Source: JAAZPG01 sp012797375
GTDB lineage: Bacteria; Acidobacteriota; Aminicenantia; Aminicenantales; UBA4085
Reading direction: 5' to 3'
Assembly: GCA_937868205.1 (NCBI GenBank)
Contig: CALMMC010000105.1
Coordinates: 1 to 42,236, forward strand
Length of the DNA: 42,236 bases
Shown here: piece after piece, positions 1 to 7,229 of the stretch
How positions within the stretch are numbered: position 1 is the first letter of the stretch
Layout of the letters: each line of letters starts with the position of its first letter
Notes under the pieces: generated by a model
Told to the model about the DNA's origin: nothing
The model's database searches: none
What the model saw: only the letters and a program-made list of their open reading frames with translations
Translations under genes and position numbers: made by a program

Positions 1-1306
1 GCTGGATGACCAGATAATAATCCTCCCAGGTCACGTCCAGGAAATAGTTCGGGCCGACTTCGTACCTCCCGGTGCAGCCCCGGTAGGTTTCGGGATCGAG
101 GCGCAGGACCGTTTTTTCCTCCGGCCGGTAATGGGGCCACTGGTAGACGGAGGAGAGAGCGGCCAGGATTTCATCGATCAAGGTGAAGCCGTTGTCGCTG
201 TTGGTCATGATCACCGCGCCCTGTCCCCGGACGGGGTACAGAACCATCTGGCAGGCGAATCCCTCCGTCTTTCCGCTCAACTTGAATTGCACGTCGTCGC
301 CCGCGCCCTCGACCAGAAAGCCCGGGCCCCGGTTTTCCAGGAAGGGGGCGAGCATCGCCCGGGCCGAGGCGGCCGGGAGAATCCGACCCCCCTCCCCGCC
401 GGCCGACCGGAGAAGATCCAGGAGAAAGGCGGCGAATTCCGACGGCGTCGTCCAGAGGCCCTTGGCGGCCGCGGCCGGGTAATATTTCCAAAGCCCGGCG
501 AGCGGCCGGCCGTCGCGCAGGTGCCCGGTGGCGGCCAGCTCCCGCGACCCGTTGGAAAGCGGGATTTCGAACGTGCTGTGTTCCATCCCGGCCGGCATCA
601 GGACGAGCTCGCCGGCGAGGTCGGCGAACGGCCGGCCGGTCCGGTCGGTTAAAAAAGCTTCTAAAACGACGTAACCCGACTCGGCGTAGCGCGTCCGGGA
701 CAGGCGGCTCCCGGCCGGCGTGTACCACAGCGGCGCGTTGGTCGCCGGCTTCGTTCCGGCCAGCATTTCAGCGAGCGCGGGCCGCGGCTCGTCGTGCCCG
801 TATCCGAGAAGGACCTGGTCGGAAAGCCCGCTCCCGTGGGCTAAAAGCGAGCGGAGGTCGAGGGCGTGGCTCCGCCGGTCGAACTCGCGCGGAAACGTCC
901 AGGATTTCAAGCCCGAGGCGGCGTCCTCGTCCAGGGAGATCGTCCCCCGCCCGGCCAGGGCCGCGACGACCGCGCCGGCGATCATCTGGCTGAACGCCCC
1001 GCCTTGGAAAAGAGTTTCCGGGGTCAGGAGCTGATGAGTCTGATTGTCCTTTTCGCCGTAGGCCTTGGCCCATTCCAGCTCGTTTTTATCGATCACGGCG
1101 ATCGAAACGCCGGGGACGCGGTAAAAAGACATCCGCTCGTCCAAGGACAGCTTTTCGGCGGCCAGTCCTTTCAGATAGACCGCCCGCATCAGCCCTTTTT
1201 CGACCGACTTGATCCTCTTGGCCGTCAAGGGATTCGTCCGGCCGCAGCCGGAGGAAACCGCCAAGGCCGCGGCGAGGAGAAGAACCGCCGTTTTGTTCCG
1301 CGTCAT
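1..1306 (-). CDS. Serine beta-lactamase/PBP-fold lipoprotein, catalytic motifs lost (3' end outside window)
   Basis: About 435 residues are readable without a stop, running off the left edge. The N-terminus MTRNKTAVLLLAAALAVSSGC looks like a lipoprotein signal with Cys21 as the lipidation site, although the -3 residue is Ser, not Leu. The body follows the class C beta-lactamase / D-aminopeptidase / EstB fold: VPGVSIAVI near residue 65, TLFQGGAFSQ near 98-107, TISLDEDA, a YAESGY segment, and TNSDNG near the end of the domain, then the start of a beta-rich C-terminal part. In active relatives the first motif is SxxK; here the aligned residues are A104 and Q107. The second motif YxN reads YAE, and the H/KxG motif reads LSGK. 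I therefore infer a non-catalytic member, perhaps a binding or regulatory protein. The ATG overlaps the stop of the upstream hydrolase gene by 4 bp (ATGA), so the two are translationally coupled. Confidence 0.8.
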   Translation of the reverse strand, partial: MTRNKTAVLLLAAALAVSSGCGRTNPLTAKRIKSVEKGLMRAVYLKGLAAEKLSLDERMSFYRVPGVSIAVIDKNELEWAKAYGEKDNQTHQLLTPETLFQGGAFSQMIAGAVVAALAGRGTISLDEDAASGLKSWTFPREFDRRSHALDLRSLLAHGSGLSDQVLLGYGHDEPRPALAEMLAGTKPATNAPLWYTPAGSRLSRTRYAESGYVVLEAFLTDRTGRPFADLAGELVLMPAGMEHSTFEIPLSNGSRELAATGHLRDGRPLAGLWKYYPAAAAKGLWTTPSEFAAFLLDLLRSAGGEGGRILPAASARAMLAPFLENRGPGFLVEGAGDDVQFKLSGKTEGFACQMVLYPVRGQGAVIMTNSDNGFTLIDEILAALSSVYQWPHYRPEEKTVLRLDPETYRGCTGRYEVGPNYFLDVTWEDYYLVIQ

Positions 1307-2646
1307 GAATTCCCTCCCTTGAGGACGAAGGCCTCGATTTCATCGATCACGTCCTTCGCCACGACTTTGGGATGTTCGAGATATTCGCTCGGCGTCGAAA
1401 TCCCCTCCCCTTCGCCGAACAAATGGTTGAGCTTCGGGAACAGCTTGAACGCCGCGTCCGAACGGCCTTCCAAGGCCTTCTTCCACCGTTCCAGGTTTTC
1501 TGGAACAACCTGGTAATCGCGCCCGCCTTGGAGAAAGAGCATCGGCCGGTCCACCCGGACGACGGTCTCCAGCGGATCATACCCGCGGAGATCAAGCCAG
1601 TAGGCCGGGGCGGCGTTTAACGGCTTTTCCGTCGAGCCGCGGTCCGCCTCGGTCAAGGCCTTGATCTTCGCGACGTCCGTCTCGACTTCCTCCAGCTTCT
1701 TGCGGTCCTCTTCGGACAAGCCGCCGTCCAACGACAGGATGTAGGCCGTCTGGACGAGAATCGTATCCTCCAGCGGATAAGTCAGCCCGGCCAGGGAAAT
1801 GAAACCGGCCGCCCCGAGCGGCTTGAGCGCCAGGGCGAGGCGGGGCATCAGCATTCCCCCGAGACTGTGGCCGAGGACGAAAATCCGCCGGGGGTCAAGG
1901 CCGTCCGTCTTCTGAAGAAGGCGGACCGCCTCGACGGCGTCGTCGATGACCTCCTCCCGGACCGTCAAGGACGCGTCAGCGGCCAGCTTGGTTCCGTAGA
2001 CCCTCGTCCTCTTTTCGTAGCGCAGGACCGCGATCCCGCGCGAGGCCAGCCCCCAGGCCAGGTCACGGAAGGGCTTATTGGGCCCGATCGTCTCGTCGCG
2101 GTCGTTCGGGCCGGAACCGTGGACCAAGACCACGGCCGGGACCGGTCCGTTTTCCTTCGGCCGGGCCAGGGTGCCGGGAAGCGTCCAAGGCTCGGAGCCC
2201 ACCGTGACCTCGGTTTCGGTGAATCGCTCCCGGTCGGCGTAAGGCGGAGGAAGGCTCTCCACCGGCGGACTTGACGGGACGAATTGGAAGCCGGCGATTT
2301 TCCCTTCCGCGTCGAAAACAATCCGGGCGTCGAGGGTCGTCTTTTCGAAGACGCAGGTCACCAGGACGATCTCGAATTGCCCGAGATTCTCCCGGCGTTC
2401 GGCCGTCCGTTCCTTAAAGGCCCCGATCCGGGTCTGAAGGATCGTCCAGAATTCCCCGGTTTTTTCCGGTCCCGACAGACCGCGCATCGTCGCGTCGAAA
2501 TCCCGGGTGGCCGCCTCGTAATCTCCGCGCTGCAGGGCGTCGATCATCGCCCGGGCTTTCCCGGCAAGGTCTTCGCCGGGTGCCGCCCCCAAGAGGACGG
2601 CGGCCGCTAAAAAGCCGATTCCGAGTCGAATCGCGCGGTCTTTCAT
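1303..2646 (-). CDS. Secreted alpha/beta hydrolase with N-terminal DUF3887-like domain
   Basis: 447 residues. A signal peptide (residues 1 to about 24, ending LLGAAPG) suggests export. Residues about 27-120 look like the small DUF3887-type domain (helix, then GDYEAATRDFD, later an anti-parallel sheet with a FEKTTLDARIVFD stretch) often found in front of hydrolases. The C-terminal part is an S33-like alpha/beta hydrolase: HGSGPNDRDE forms the oxyanion region, GHSLGG carries the nucleophile Ser, LFLQGGRDYQV the acid, and LNHLF the His, so the triad looks complete. The likely role is an esterase or acyl-peptide/ester hydrolase outside the cytoplasm; the substrate cannot be read. The start is preceded by AAAGGA about 9 nt upstream. 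It is the first gene of a two-gene unit with the downstream pseudo-hydrolase lipoprotein. Confidence 0.85.
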   Translation of the reverse strand: MKDRAIRLGIGFLAAAVLLGAAPGEDLAGKARAMIDALQRGDYEAATRDFDATMRGLSGPEKTGEFWTILQTRIGAFKERTAERRENLGQFEIVLVTCVFEKTTLDARIVFDAEGKIAGFQFVPSSPPVESLPPPYADRERFTETEVTVGSEPWTLPGTLARPKENGPVPAVVLVHGSGPNDRDETIGPNKPFRDLAWGLASRGIAVLRYEKRTRVYGTKLAADASLTVREEVIDDAVEAVRLLQKTDGLDPRRIFVLGHSLGGMLMPRLALALKPLGAAGFISLAGLTYPLEDTILVQTAYILSLDGGLSEEDRKKLEEVETDVAKIKALTEADRGSTEKPLNAAPAYWLDLRGYDPLETVVRVDRPMLFLQGGRDYQVVPENLERWKKALEGRSDAAFKLFPKLNHLFGEGEGISTPSEYLEHPKVVAKDVIDEIEAFVLKGGNS

Positions 2647-2708
2647 TTTCGTTCGTTCCTTTTCCCGCGCCGGCGTCGTCTCCGGCGGCCGGGATGATCG
2701 ATCGGGTC

Positions 2709-2737
2709 TTTTTAGGATAACCGAATCCCCCGGACAA
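2709..2737 (-). promoter_or_regulatory. Possible sigma-70 promoter for the alpha/beta hydrolase gene
   Basis: On the minus strand TTGTCC (2737-2732) and TAAAAA (2714-2709) are 17 bp apart, about 60 bp before the ATG at 2646. The match is partial (4 of 6 in each box) but lies in the only AT-rich part of this 126-bp gap. Confidence 0.35.
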
Positions 2738-2772
2738 ATAAATACCGGGGAACGGGAAAGGACGGCTTCCCG

Positions 2773-3456
2773 TCAGATTTTTCTGAACCGGAAAAACCGG
2801 ATCAGCAGACCGATGGTGCCGCCGAGGGAGGCGATGATCAGGACGACGAGACCGATATCGAGGCGGTTGATCACGGCGAACAGGGCGATGAGAAACATCA
2901 GCCAGCCGCGGTTTTCCGCGGTCTCCCCCCGCCGCTCGTCCCCGGTCAGGCTTTTCACCAGGTAAAACAGGGTTGTTTGGAGAAAATAAAGCCCCAAGGC
3001 GAATAAACCAAGGATCAGGTCCGACTCCCGGCCGGAAAATCGGAACCAGCCTAAAATCGCCCCGGTGATCAGGAAGGATTCGTTGATCCGGTCGAGGATG
3101 AGGTCGAGATGGGCGCCGAATTCATTGGAAGTCCCCCGGGCTCGGGCCAGCATGCCGTCGGCGCAATCGACGATGGAGGAGAGCTGGGTCAGGAGACCGC
3201 CGGCGATAAACGAGCCGGGCGTGGCCAAGCCGAAGCACCCGGCCCCGGCCAAGCCGATGAAGAAGGAGGCGACCGTCACTTGGTTGGGAGTGATCCTCGT
3301 CTTGAAGAAAACCCGGACGATCAACGAGGCGGCCGGCCGGTTGAGAAACTTGTTGATTTGGAGAAAGCGGGGGACGAAATGGTTCTCGCTCTTGCGGACC
3401 GCTTTCTCGTAGTCGAACGCCGCCTCAGAGCCGAGGGGCGATGTCCCGTTCGGCAT
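2773..3456 (-). CDS. CDP-alcohol phosphatidyltransferase, DIPP-synthase/phosphatidylinositol-synthase-like
   Basis: 227-residue membrane enzyme. The complete family signature DG(x2)AR(x8)G(x3)D(x3)D is present, from DGMLAR through the two final Asp residues of HLDLILD, so it should transfer a phospho-alcohol from a CDP-activated donor using a divalent metal. Several hydrophobic helices follow (for example LILGLFALGLYFLQ and the C-terminal VVLIIASLGGTIGLLI). The region before the signature (FFKTRITPNQVTVASF) resembles the CDP-alcohol transferase half of bifunctional IPCT-DIPPS enzymes that make di-myo-inositol phosphate. The gene starts 32 bp inside the upstream nucleotidyltransferase gene; GAGGAT lies 7 nt before this ATG, supporting the overlapping start. 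The natural reading is a cytidylyltransferase/transferase pair; the alcohol is unknown. Confidence 0.85.
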   Translation of the reverse strand: MPNGTSPLGSEAAFDYEKAVRKSENHFVPRFLQINKFLNRPAASLIVRVFFKTRITPNQVTVASFFIGLAGAGCFGLATPGSFIAGGLLTQLSSIVDCADGMLARARGTSNEFGAHLDLILDRINESFLITGAILGWFRFSGRESDLILGLFALGLYFLQTTLFYLVKSLTGDERRGETAENRGWLMFLIALFAVINRLDIGLVVLIIASLGGTIGLLIRFFRFRKI

Positions 3457-4174
3457 GACGATAATCCTCGGGCGTGTCGATTTCCACCCAGGGGCGGCCC
3501 CGGGTCAGGAAGACGCCGAATGAACGGTCCTCGCCGGCGTCTTTCCCGTTCAGGATATCAAACCCTTTTTCAAAAAAATGCTCCCTCTCGCCCTTCGCCT
3601 CGAGCCCATCATAGATCCGGATCAAGTCGGCGATCGAGTCCCGGCCGATTTTATAAAGTCCGATGGCCTCGCCGAGACTGTCCTTCGGATTCAGATCCTT
3701 GCCGATCCGGACGATTCGTCCGCCGCGGACGATGACCTTCACTTCCTCTCCATCCATGGAGATATCGGCGTCGACGGCCGCGCCGTGGGAGACGGGCAGG
3801 GCGACGAGCTCGGCCAGGATCGAGGGGTGGAAGAGAACGTCGCCGTTGACGACGACCACGTCCGAGGACACGCGCTTCAAGGCCAGGTTCAAGGAAACGG
3901 CCGTGTTGGTGCGGGCATAGGCCTCATTCACGACGAAGACGATCCCCTCGATCCCCCGGTCCCGAACAAAGCGCTCGATGAGCTCCCGGTGGTAGCCGGT
4001 GACGAGGAGGATTTCCCCGATCCCGGCCGACCGCAAGCCTTCCAGACACCGTTCGAGGATCGTTTTCCCGCCGAAAGACAAAAGGCATTTCGGCGTTAGG
4101 TCGGTGAAGGGACTGAGGCGTCCGCCGCGTCCGGCGCAAAGGACGATTCCCCGCATGTCGCGTTTCTGCATCAT
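3425..4174 (-). CDS. NTP:sugar/polyol-phosphate nucleotidyltransferase (IPCT-like)
   Basis: 249 residues with the nucleotidyltransferase signature CAGRGGRLSPFT...PK near the N-terminus and VVNGDVLF for the metal-binding Asp. The length and the compact single domain fit cytidylyl- or glucose-1-phosphate-type transferases (RmlA/GalU/IPCT group) without a left-handed beta-helix tail. The overlap with the CDP-alcohol phosphatidyltransferase gene downstream argues that it supplies a CDP-activated alcohol such as CDP-inositol, but this is inference. Two starts are possible, the ATGs at 4174 and 4156; neither has a clear ribosome binding site, and the shorter form begins right at the beta-strand before the signature. 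An SDR gene lies 57 bp upstream on the same strand. Confidence 0.8.
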   Translation of the reverse strand: MMQKRDMRGIVLCAGRGGRLSPFTDLTPKCLLSFGGKTILERCLEGLRSAGIGEILLVTGYHRELIERFVRDRGIEGIVFVVNEAYARTNTAVSLNLALKRVSSDVVVVNGDVLFHPSILAELVALPVSHGAAVDADISMDGEEVKVIVRGGRIVRIGKDLNPKDSLGEAIGLYKIGRDSIADLIRIYDGLEAKGEREHFFEKGFDILNGKDAGEDRSFGVFLTRGRPWVEIDTPEDYRHAERDIAPRL

Positions 4175-4231
4175 CGGTCAGCCGATATTATGTCCATTTT
4201 CGGGATTTTTTCAATCGGAAAATCCGTCCGC

Positions 4232-4951
4232 TCACATTTTCCACGTCCCGGCGACCAGGATGTCGGTCCCGGTGACGCGCCGGGCTTCCTCGGCCGCGAG
4301 AAACCGGACGGCCGCGGCCACTTCGGCGTATGTTCCCAGCTCCCGCCGCGGGACGCGCGCCCCGGCCGGGCGGATCCCCCCCTCGAGCAGCCCCGGCGAT
4401 ACCATGTTGACCGTCACCCCCGTCCCCCGGCATTCGGCCGCGGCCGTCCGGGTCAAGAGGAGAAGGCCCGTCTTGGCCGCGGCGTAGGGAAGCACCGTCG
4501 GAAAAGCGGCCAGCTGTTCCACCCGCCCGAAACCCAAGTTGACGATCCGTCCGAACCGCCGGGCCCGCATCCCCGGCAGGGCCTCGCTCAGGCAAAAATA
4601 CGCCCCGAGAAGGTTTTGCCGGAACATGGATTCCCAATCGGCGGCCGTAAGCTCATCCCACGGCCGGAAGAGAATCGGGCCGACGTTGTTGACCAGGATG
4701 TCCAGCCGGCCCCTTCCCTTCTCGACGGCCGCGATCAGCCCGCGGGCCTCCTTCTCCACCGTGATGTCGGCTTGAAGGACATCGCTTTCCGCTCCGGCCC
4801 GGCGGACCGCCCGGGCCGTCGCCTCGGCGCCTCTCCGGTTCCGGAAATAATGGACGAGGACCGCCCCCGCGGAAGAGGCCAGGGCGACGGCGATTTCCCG
4901 GCCGAGGCCGCGGGAAGCGCCGGTGACAAGGGCGACGCGGGAAGCGGACAT
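4232..4951 (-). CDS. SDR-family oxidoreductase (FabG-like)
   Basis: 239 residues from the chosen ATG at 4951, which has GAGGAT about 10 nt upstream; a longer frame to 5023 exists but adds a charged, non-conserved leader. The Rossmann motif TGASRGLG, the NNVG stabilising motif and the catalytic YAAAK (Tyr156, Lys160) are present, as is the SDR-type VNMVSPGLLEGG. The usual catalytic Ser on the strand before the Tyr (normally NISS) is replaced by NLGF at 138-141, so the chemistry may differ from 3-oxoacyl-ACP reductase. It heads a probable operon with the nucleotidyltransferase and CDP-alcohol transferase, so its substrate may be a sugar or polyol precursor. Confidence 0.8.
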   Translation of the reverse strand: MSASRVALVTGASRGLGREIAVALASSAGAVLVHYFRNRRGAEATARAVRRAGAESDVLQADITVEKEARGLIAAVEKGRGRLDILVNNVGPILFRPWDELTAADWESMFRQNLLGAYFCLSEALPGMRARRFGRIVNLGFGRVEQLAAFPTVLPYAAAKTGLLLLTRTAAAECRGTGVTVNMVSPGLLEGGIRPAGARVPRRELGTYAEVAAAVRFLAAEEARRVTGTDILVAGTWKM

Positions 4952-5046
4952 GGCCCTAGTATCCTCTTTTTCCCGGTTTGATTTCAACGGACGTCTATGA
5001 TATTTAATCCCCCCTTGGAACATCCCCTGAAAACCGAGGCGTTTGT

Positions 5047-6018
5047 ATGAAAAAACCGTCGCGCATTCTCGTCACCGGAGCATCCGGACAGATCGGAACC
5101 GAGCTTCTCCAAGCCCTGTGCCGGAAACACGGCCCGGACAACGTCGTCGCCGCCGACATCCAGCCTCTTTCGGCCCAGGCGCCCGCCTGCCGCTTCGAAT
5201 CCCTCGACGTGACGAAGGCCCGACTTCTCGAGGACATCCTCAAGAAGCACCGGGCCGGGACGGTCTACCATCTGGCCGCGATCCTCTCGGCCTCCGGAGA
5301 AAAGAATCCCCAGCTGGCCTGGGACGTCAACATGAGCGGGACGTTCAACATCCTGGAAGCCGCCCGGAAGCTCGGCTTAACCCGAATTTTCATCCCCAGC
5401 TCGATCGCTGCTTTCGGTCCCGAGACGCCCCGGGTCCTCACCCCCCAGGAAACGGTCCTTCGGCCCAAGACGATGTACGGCCTGACGAAGGTCGCCGGCG
5501 AGCTTTTAGCCGATTATTATGTCGCCCGCTTCGGAATCGATGTCCGCGGCTGCCGGTTCCCCGGGATCATCAGCCATGGAGCCCTTCCCGGCGGCGGAAC
5601 GACCGATTACGCCGTGGCGATTTTTTATGAAGCGGTTAAATTCGGCCGGTATTCTTGTTTTCTCGAACCGGACACGCGGCTCCCGATGATGTACATGCCC
5701 GATTGCTTGAAATCGATTTTCGATCTGATGGCCGCCGACTTCAAGAACCTCCGCCACCACTCCGATTTCAACGTCACGGCCATGAGCTTCACTCCGGCCG
5801 AGCTGGCCGCCGAGATCCGCCGCCATCTCCCTGGTTTTGAAATCGATTATCAGCCGGACTTCCGCCAGGCCATCGCCGACTCCTGGCCCCAATCCCTGGA
5901 CGACTCGGCCGCCCGGGCGGAATGGAACTGGAAGCCGGATTATGACTTGGCCGCGATGACCGCCGACATGATCGCCGTCCTGAAGAAGCGGCAGGACGAG
6001 GGCCGTCTCGCCTACTGA
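5047..6018 (+). CDS. tdh: L-threonine 3-dehydrogenase, SDR (NAD-epimerase-like) type
   Basis: 323 residues. It oxidises L-threonine with NAD+ to 2-amino-3-ketobutyrate in the cytoplasm. The Rossmann motif TGASGQIG lies at 10-17 and the active site YGLTK at Tyr144/Lys148 with Ser118/119 (IPSS) before it. What separates it from ordinary epimerases is the run of threonine-dehydrogenase signatures I recognise: PGGGTTDYA, LPMMYMPDC, MSFTPAELA, PDFRQAIADSWP and the C-terminal WNWKPDYDL. The partner enzyme Kbl is encoded 8 kb to the right on the same strand. The upstream 95-bp gap has GAGG about 8 nt before the ATG and AT-rich promoter-like sequence, but no clean box pair. It is transcribed divergently from the SDR gene. 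Confidence 0.9.
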   Translation: MKKPSRILVTGASGQIGTELLQALCRKHGPDNVVAADIQPLSAQAPACRFESLDVTKARLLEDILKKHRAGTVYHLAAILSASGEKNPQLAWDVNMSGTFNILEAARKLGLTRIFIPSSIAAFGPETPRVLTPQETVLRPKTMYGLTKVAGELLADYYVARFGIDVRGCRFPGIISHGALPGGGTTDYAVAIFYEAVKFGRYSCFLEPDTRLPMMYMPDCLKSIFDLMAADFKNLRHHSDFNVTAMSFTPAELAAEIRRHLPGFEIDYQPDFRQAIADSWPQSLDDSAARAEWNWKPDYDLAAMTADMIAVLKKRQDEGRLAY

Positions 6019-6031
6019 AAAGAGAAATCCG

Positions 6032-6067
6032 GGCGGGGCGAAACCTCTTTCTCTCTTCCCCGCCTTT
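6032..6067 (+). terminator. Weak hairpin after tdh
   Basis: GGCGGGG (6032-6038) pairs with CCCCGCC (6058-6064) across a 19-nt loop and is followed by only TTT. It lies 14 bp after the tdh stop, so it may end transcription or protect the 3' end, but the short U-tract makes it a weak call. Confidence 0.35.
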
Positions 6068-6149
6068 CCGGCTTACGGAAACCACGGGAAGAAGGCTGTC
6101 CCGAGAAGACACGGATCCCCATCCTCTTGTTTTTCATCACCGCTGGAAA

Positions 6150-7004
6150 TCAAGAAGGCGACGACCCGAGATCCGTCTCGGTTTCGACGGTGAAAAACCG
6201 GTAATTCGTGTACCGGCTCTCCGTGCGCGAGCGGATGAACGGCTTTTTCCCGTTTTTGAGGTAAGCCTCTTCCGTGACGTCGCGGCTCGGGAAGCGAAGC
6301 CCGTTTTTTTCCAAGCCGTATTCCGTGACCGCCGTGAGCCGGGGCGCGGCGTCGAAAACCCGTCCCCTCTCCTCGATTTGCTCGTAGCCGCCGGCGGTCG
6401 TTCCGTCCCATTCAATCTTGAGGACGGCTCCATCGCTTTCCCGGATCCAGGCCGTTCCGTCGGAGTGGCCTTTCACCGTCCCCGGACGCATCCGCGCTTC
6501 GACGACGACCAGCCGCTCTCCGTCCGGCGATTCTTCCTCGCCCGTCATCCGGAAGCGGCGGAGGGGCTGCCACGCTTCCCCCAAAAGACCAACCGGGCCG
6601 AACAGGACGTATTCCACCTGGATCGCCCGAGGGACGCCGGCGCCCCGGTCCTTTTCCAAGACCGCCTGTCCGTTCCTTCTCAGAAGCGCGCGGTTTTCCT
6701 TCTTTATGCCGTTTTTCCGGACGAACTGAATATCATAGAGATAGGAGTTCTTTTCTTTCCGCTGAACCCGGAAATATTTCTCCGCCGCCCATTCCCAGGC
6801 ATGATCGATTTCCTCGGCGATCTCTTCTTTGCAGATGAAATCCAAAGCCGCCTGGTCCAACCGGCGGCAGTAGCGGGCCGCCTTTTCCAGAAGCGCCGAC
6901 ATCCGGCGTCCGGAGACGTCCTCCCGTCCGGAATAAAGCGGCCCGATCCCCAAGGAACCCTGGGCCAGGCAGGCGGCGAGAATAAGGACGGCGGCACGAC
7001 ACAT
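6150..7004 (-). CDS. Secreted protein of unknown function
   Basis: 284 residues from the ATG at 7004, chosen because AGAGGAAACC sits directly upstream and the protein then begins with a signal peptide (MCRAAVLILAACLAQG). An in-frame extension up to 7163 would bury the signal peptide. The mature part starts with an all-helical segment containing LDQAALDFICKEEI, then becomes beta-rich with repeated strands, including GTVKGHSDGTAWI, KIEWDGT and RSRTESRYTNYRFFTVETE at the C-terminus. This architecture resembles secreted proteins common in Acidobacteriota and Aminicenantes whose C-terminal half recalls LolA/LppX-like sheets, but I do not recognise a named family. No catalytic motif is visible. Confidence 0.75.
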   Translation of the reverse strand: MCRAAVLILAACLAQGSLGIGPLYSGREDVSGRRMSALLEKAARYCRRLDQAALDFICKEEIAEEIDHAWEWAAEKYFRVQRKEKNSYLYDIQFVRKNGIKKENRALLRRNGQAVLEKDRGAGVPRAIQVEYVLFGPVGLLGEAWQPLRRFRMTGEEESPDGERLVVVEARMRPGTVKGHSDGTAWIRESDGAVLKIEWDGTTAGGYEQIEERGRVFDAAPRLTAVTEYGLEKNGLRFPSRDVTEEAYLKNGKKPFIRSRTESRYTNYRFFTVETETDLGSSPS

Positions 7005-7158
7005 GGTTTCCTCTTTATTTAAACGCAGCCGCGGGCCGCGGGGATGCCGTCCGAACTCCAGCGAGAGCGGCCGGATAAACCCGGATGCCTGATCGGAAGC
7101 CGCCGCGTCCTCGCCGCTTTCGGCCCGCCCATCGGGGAAGAGAACCATGCGGAAAAAT

Positions 7159-7188
7159 ATCATAATCCGTCCCCCGCTTCATCGTCAA
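7159..7188 (-). promoter_or_regulatory. Sigma-70-type promoter for the secreted protein at 6150-7004
   Basis: On the minus strand TTGACG (7188-7183) and TATGAT (7164-7159) are separated by 18 bp, each 5 of 6 to consensus. The predicted start of transcription near 7152 leaves a leader of about 150 nt before the ATG at 7004. It is back-to-back with the plus-strand promoter at 7193-7221; the two -35 boxes are only 4 bp apart. Confidence 0.55.
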
Positions 7189-7192
7189 CCGC

Positions 7193-7221
7193 TTGACTCC
7201 GCCCTTCGACCGGACTATATT
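7193..7221 (+). promoter_or_regulatory. Sigma-70-type promoter, near-leaderless, for the TerB-like gene
   Basis: TTGACT (7193-7198), 17-bp spacer, TATATT (7216-7221). Transcription should begin near 7228, and the ATG is at 7230, so the message would have essentially no leader; no Shine-Dalgarno sequence is present. Confidence 0.65.
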
Positions 7222-7229
7222 TCGGGCGC

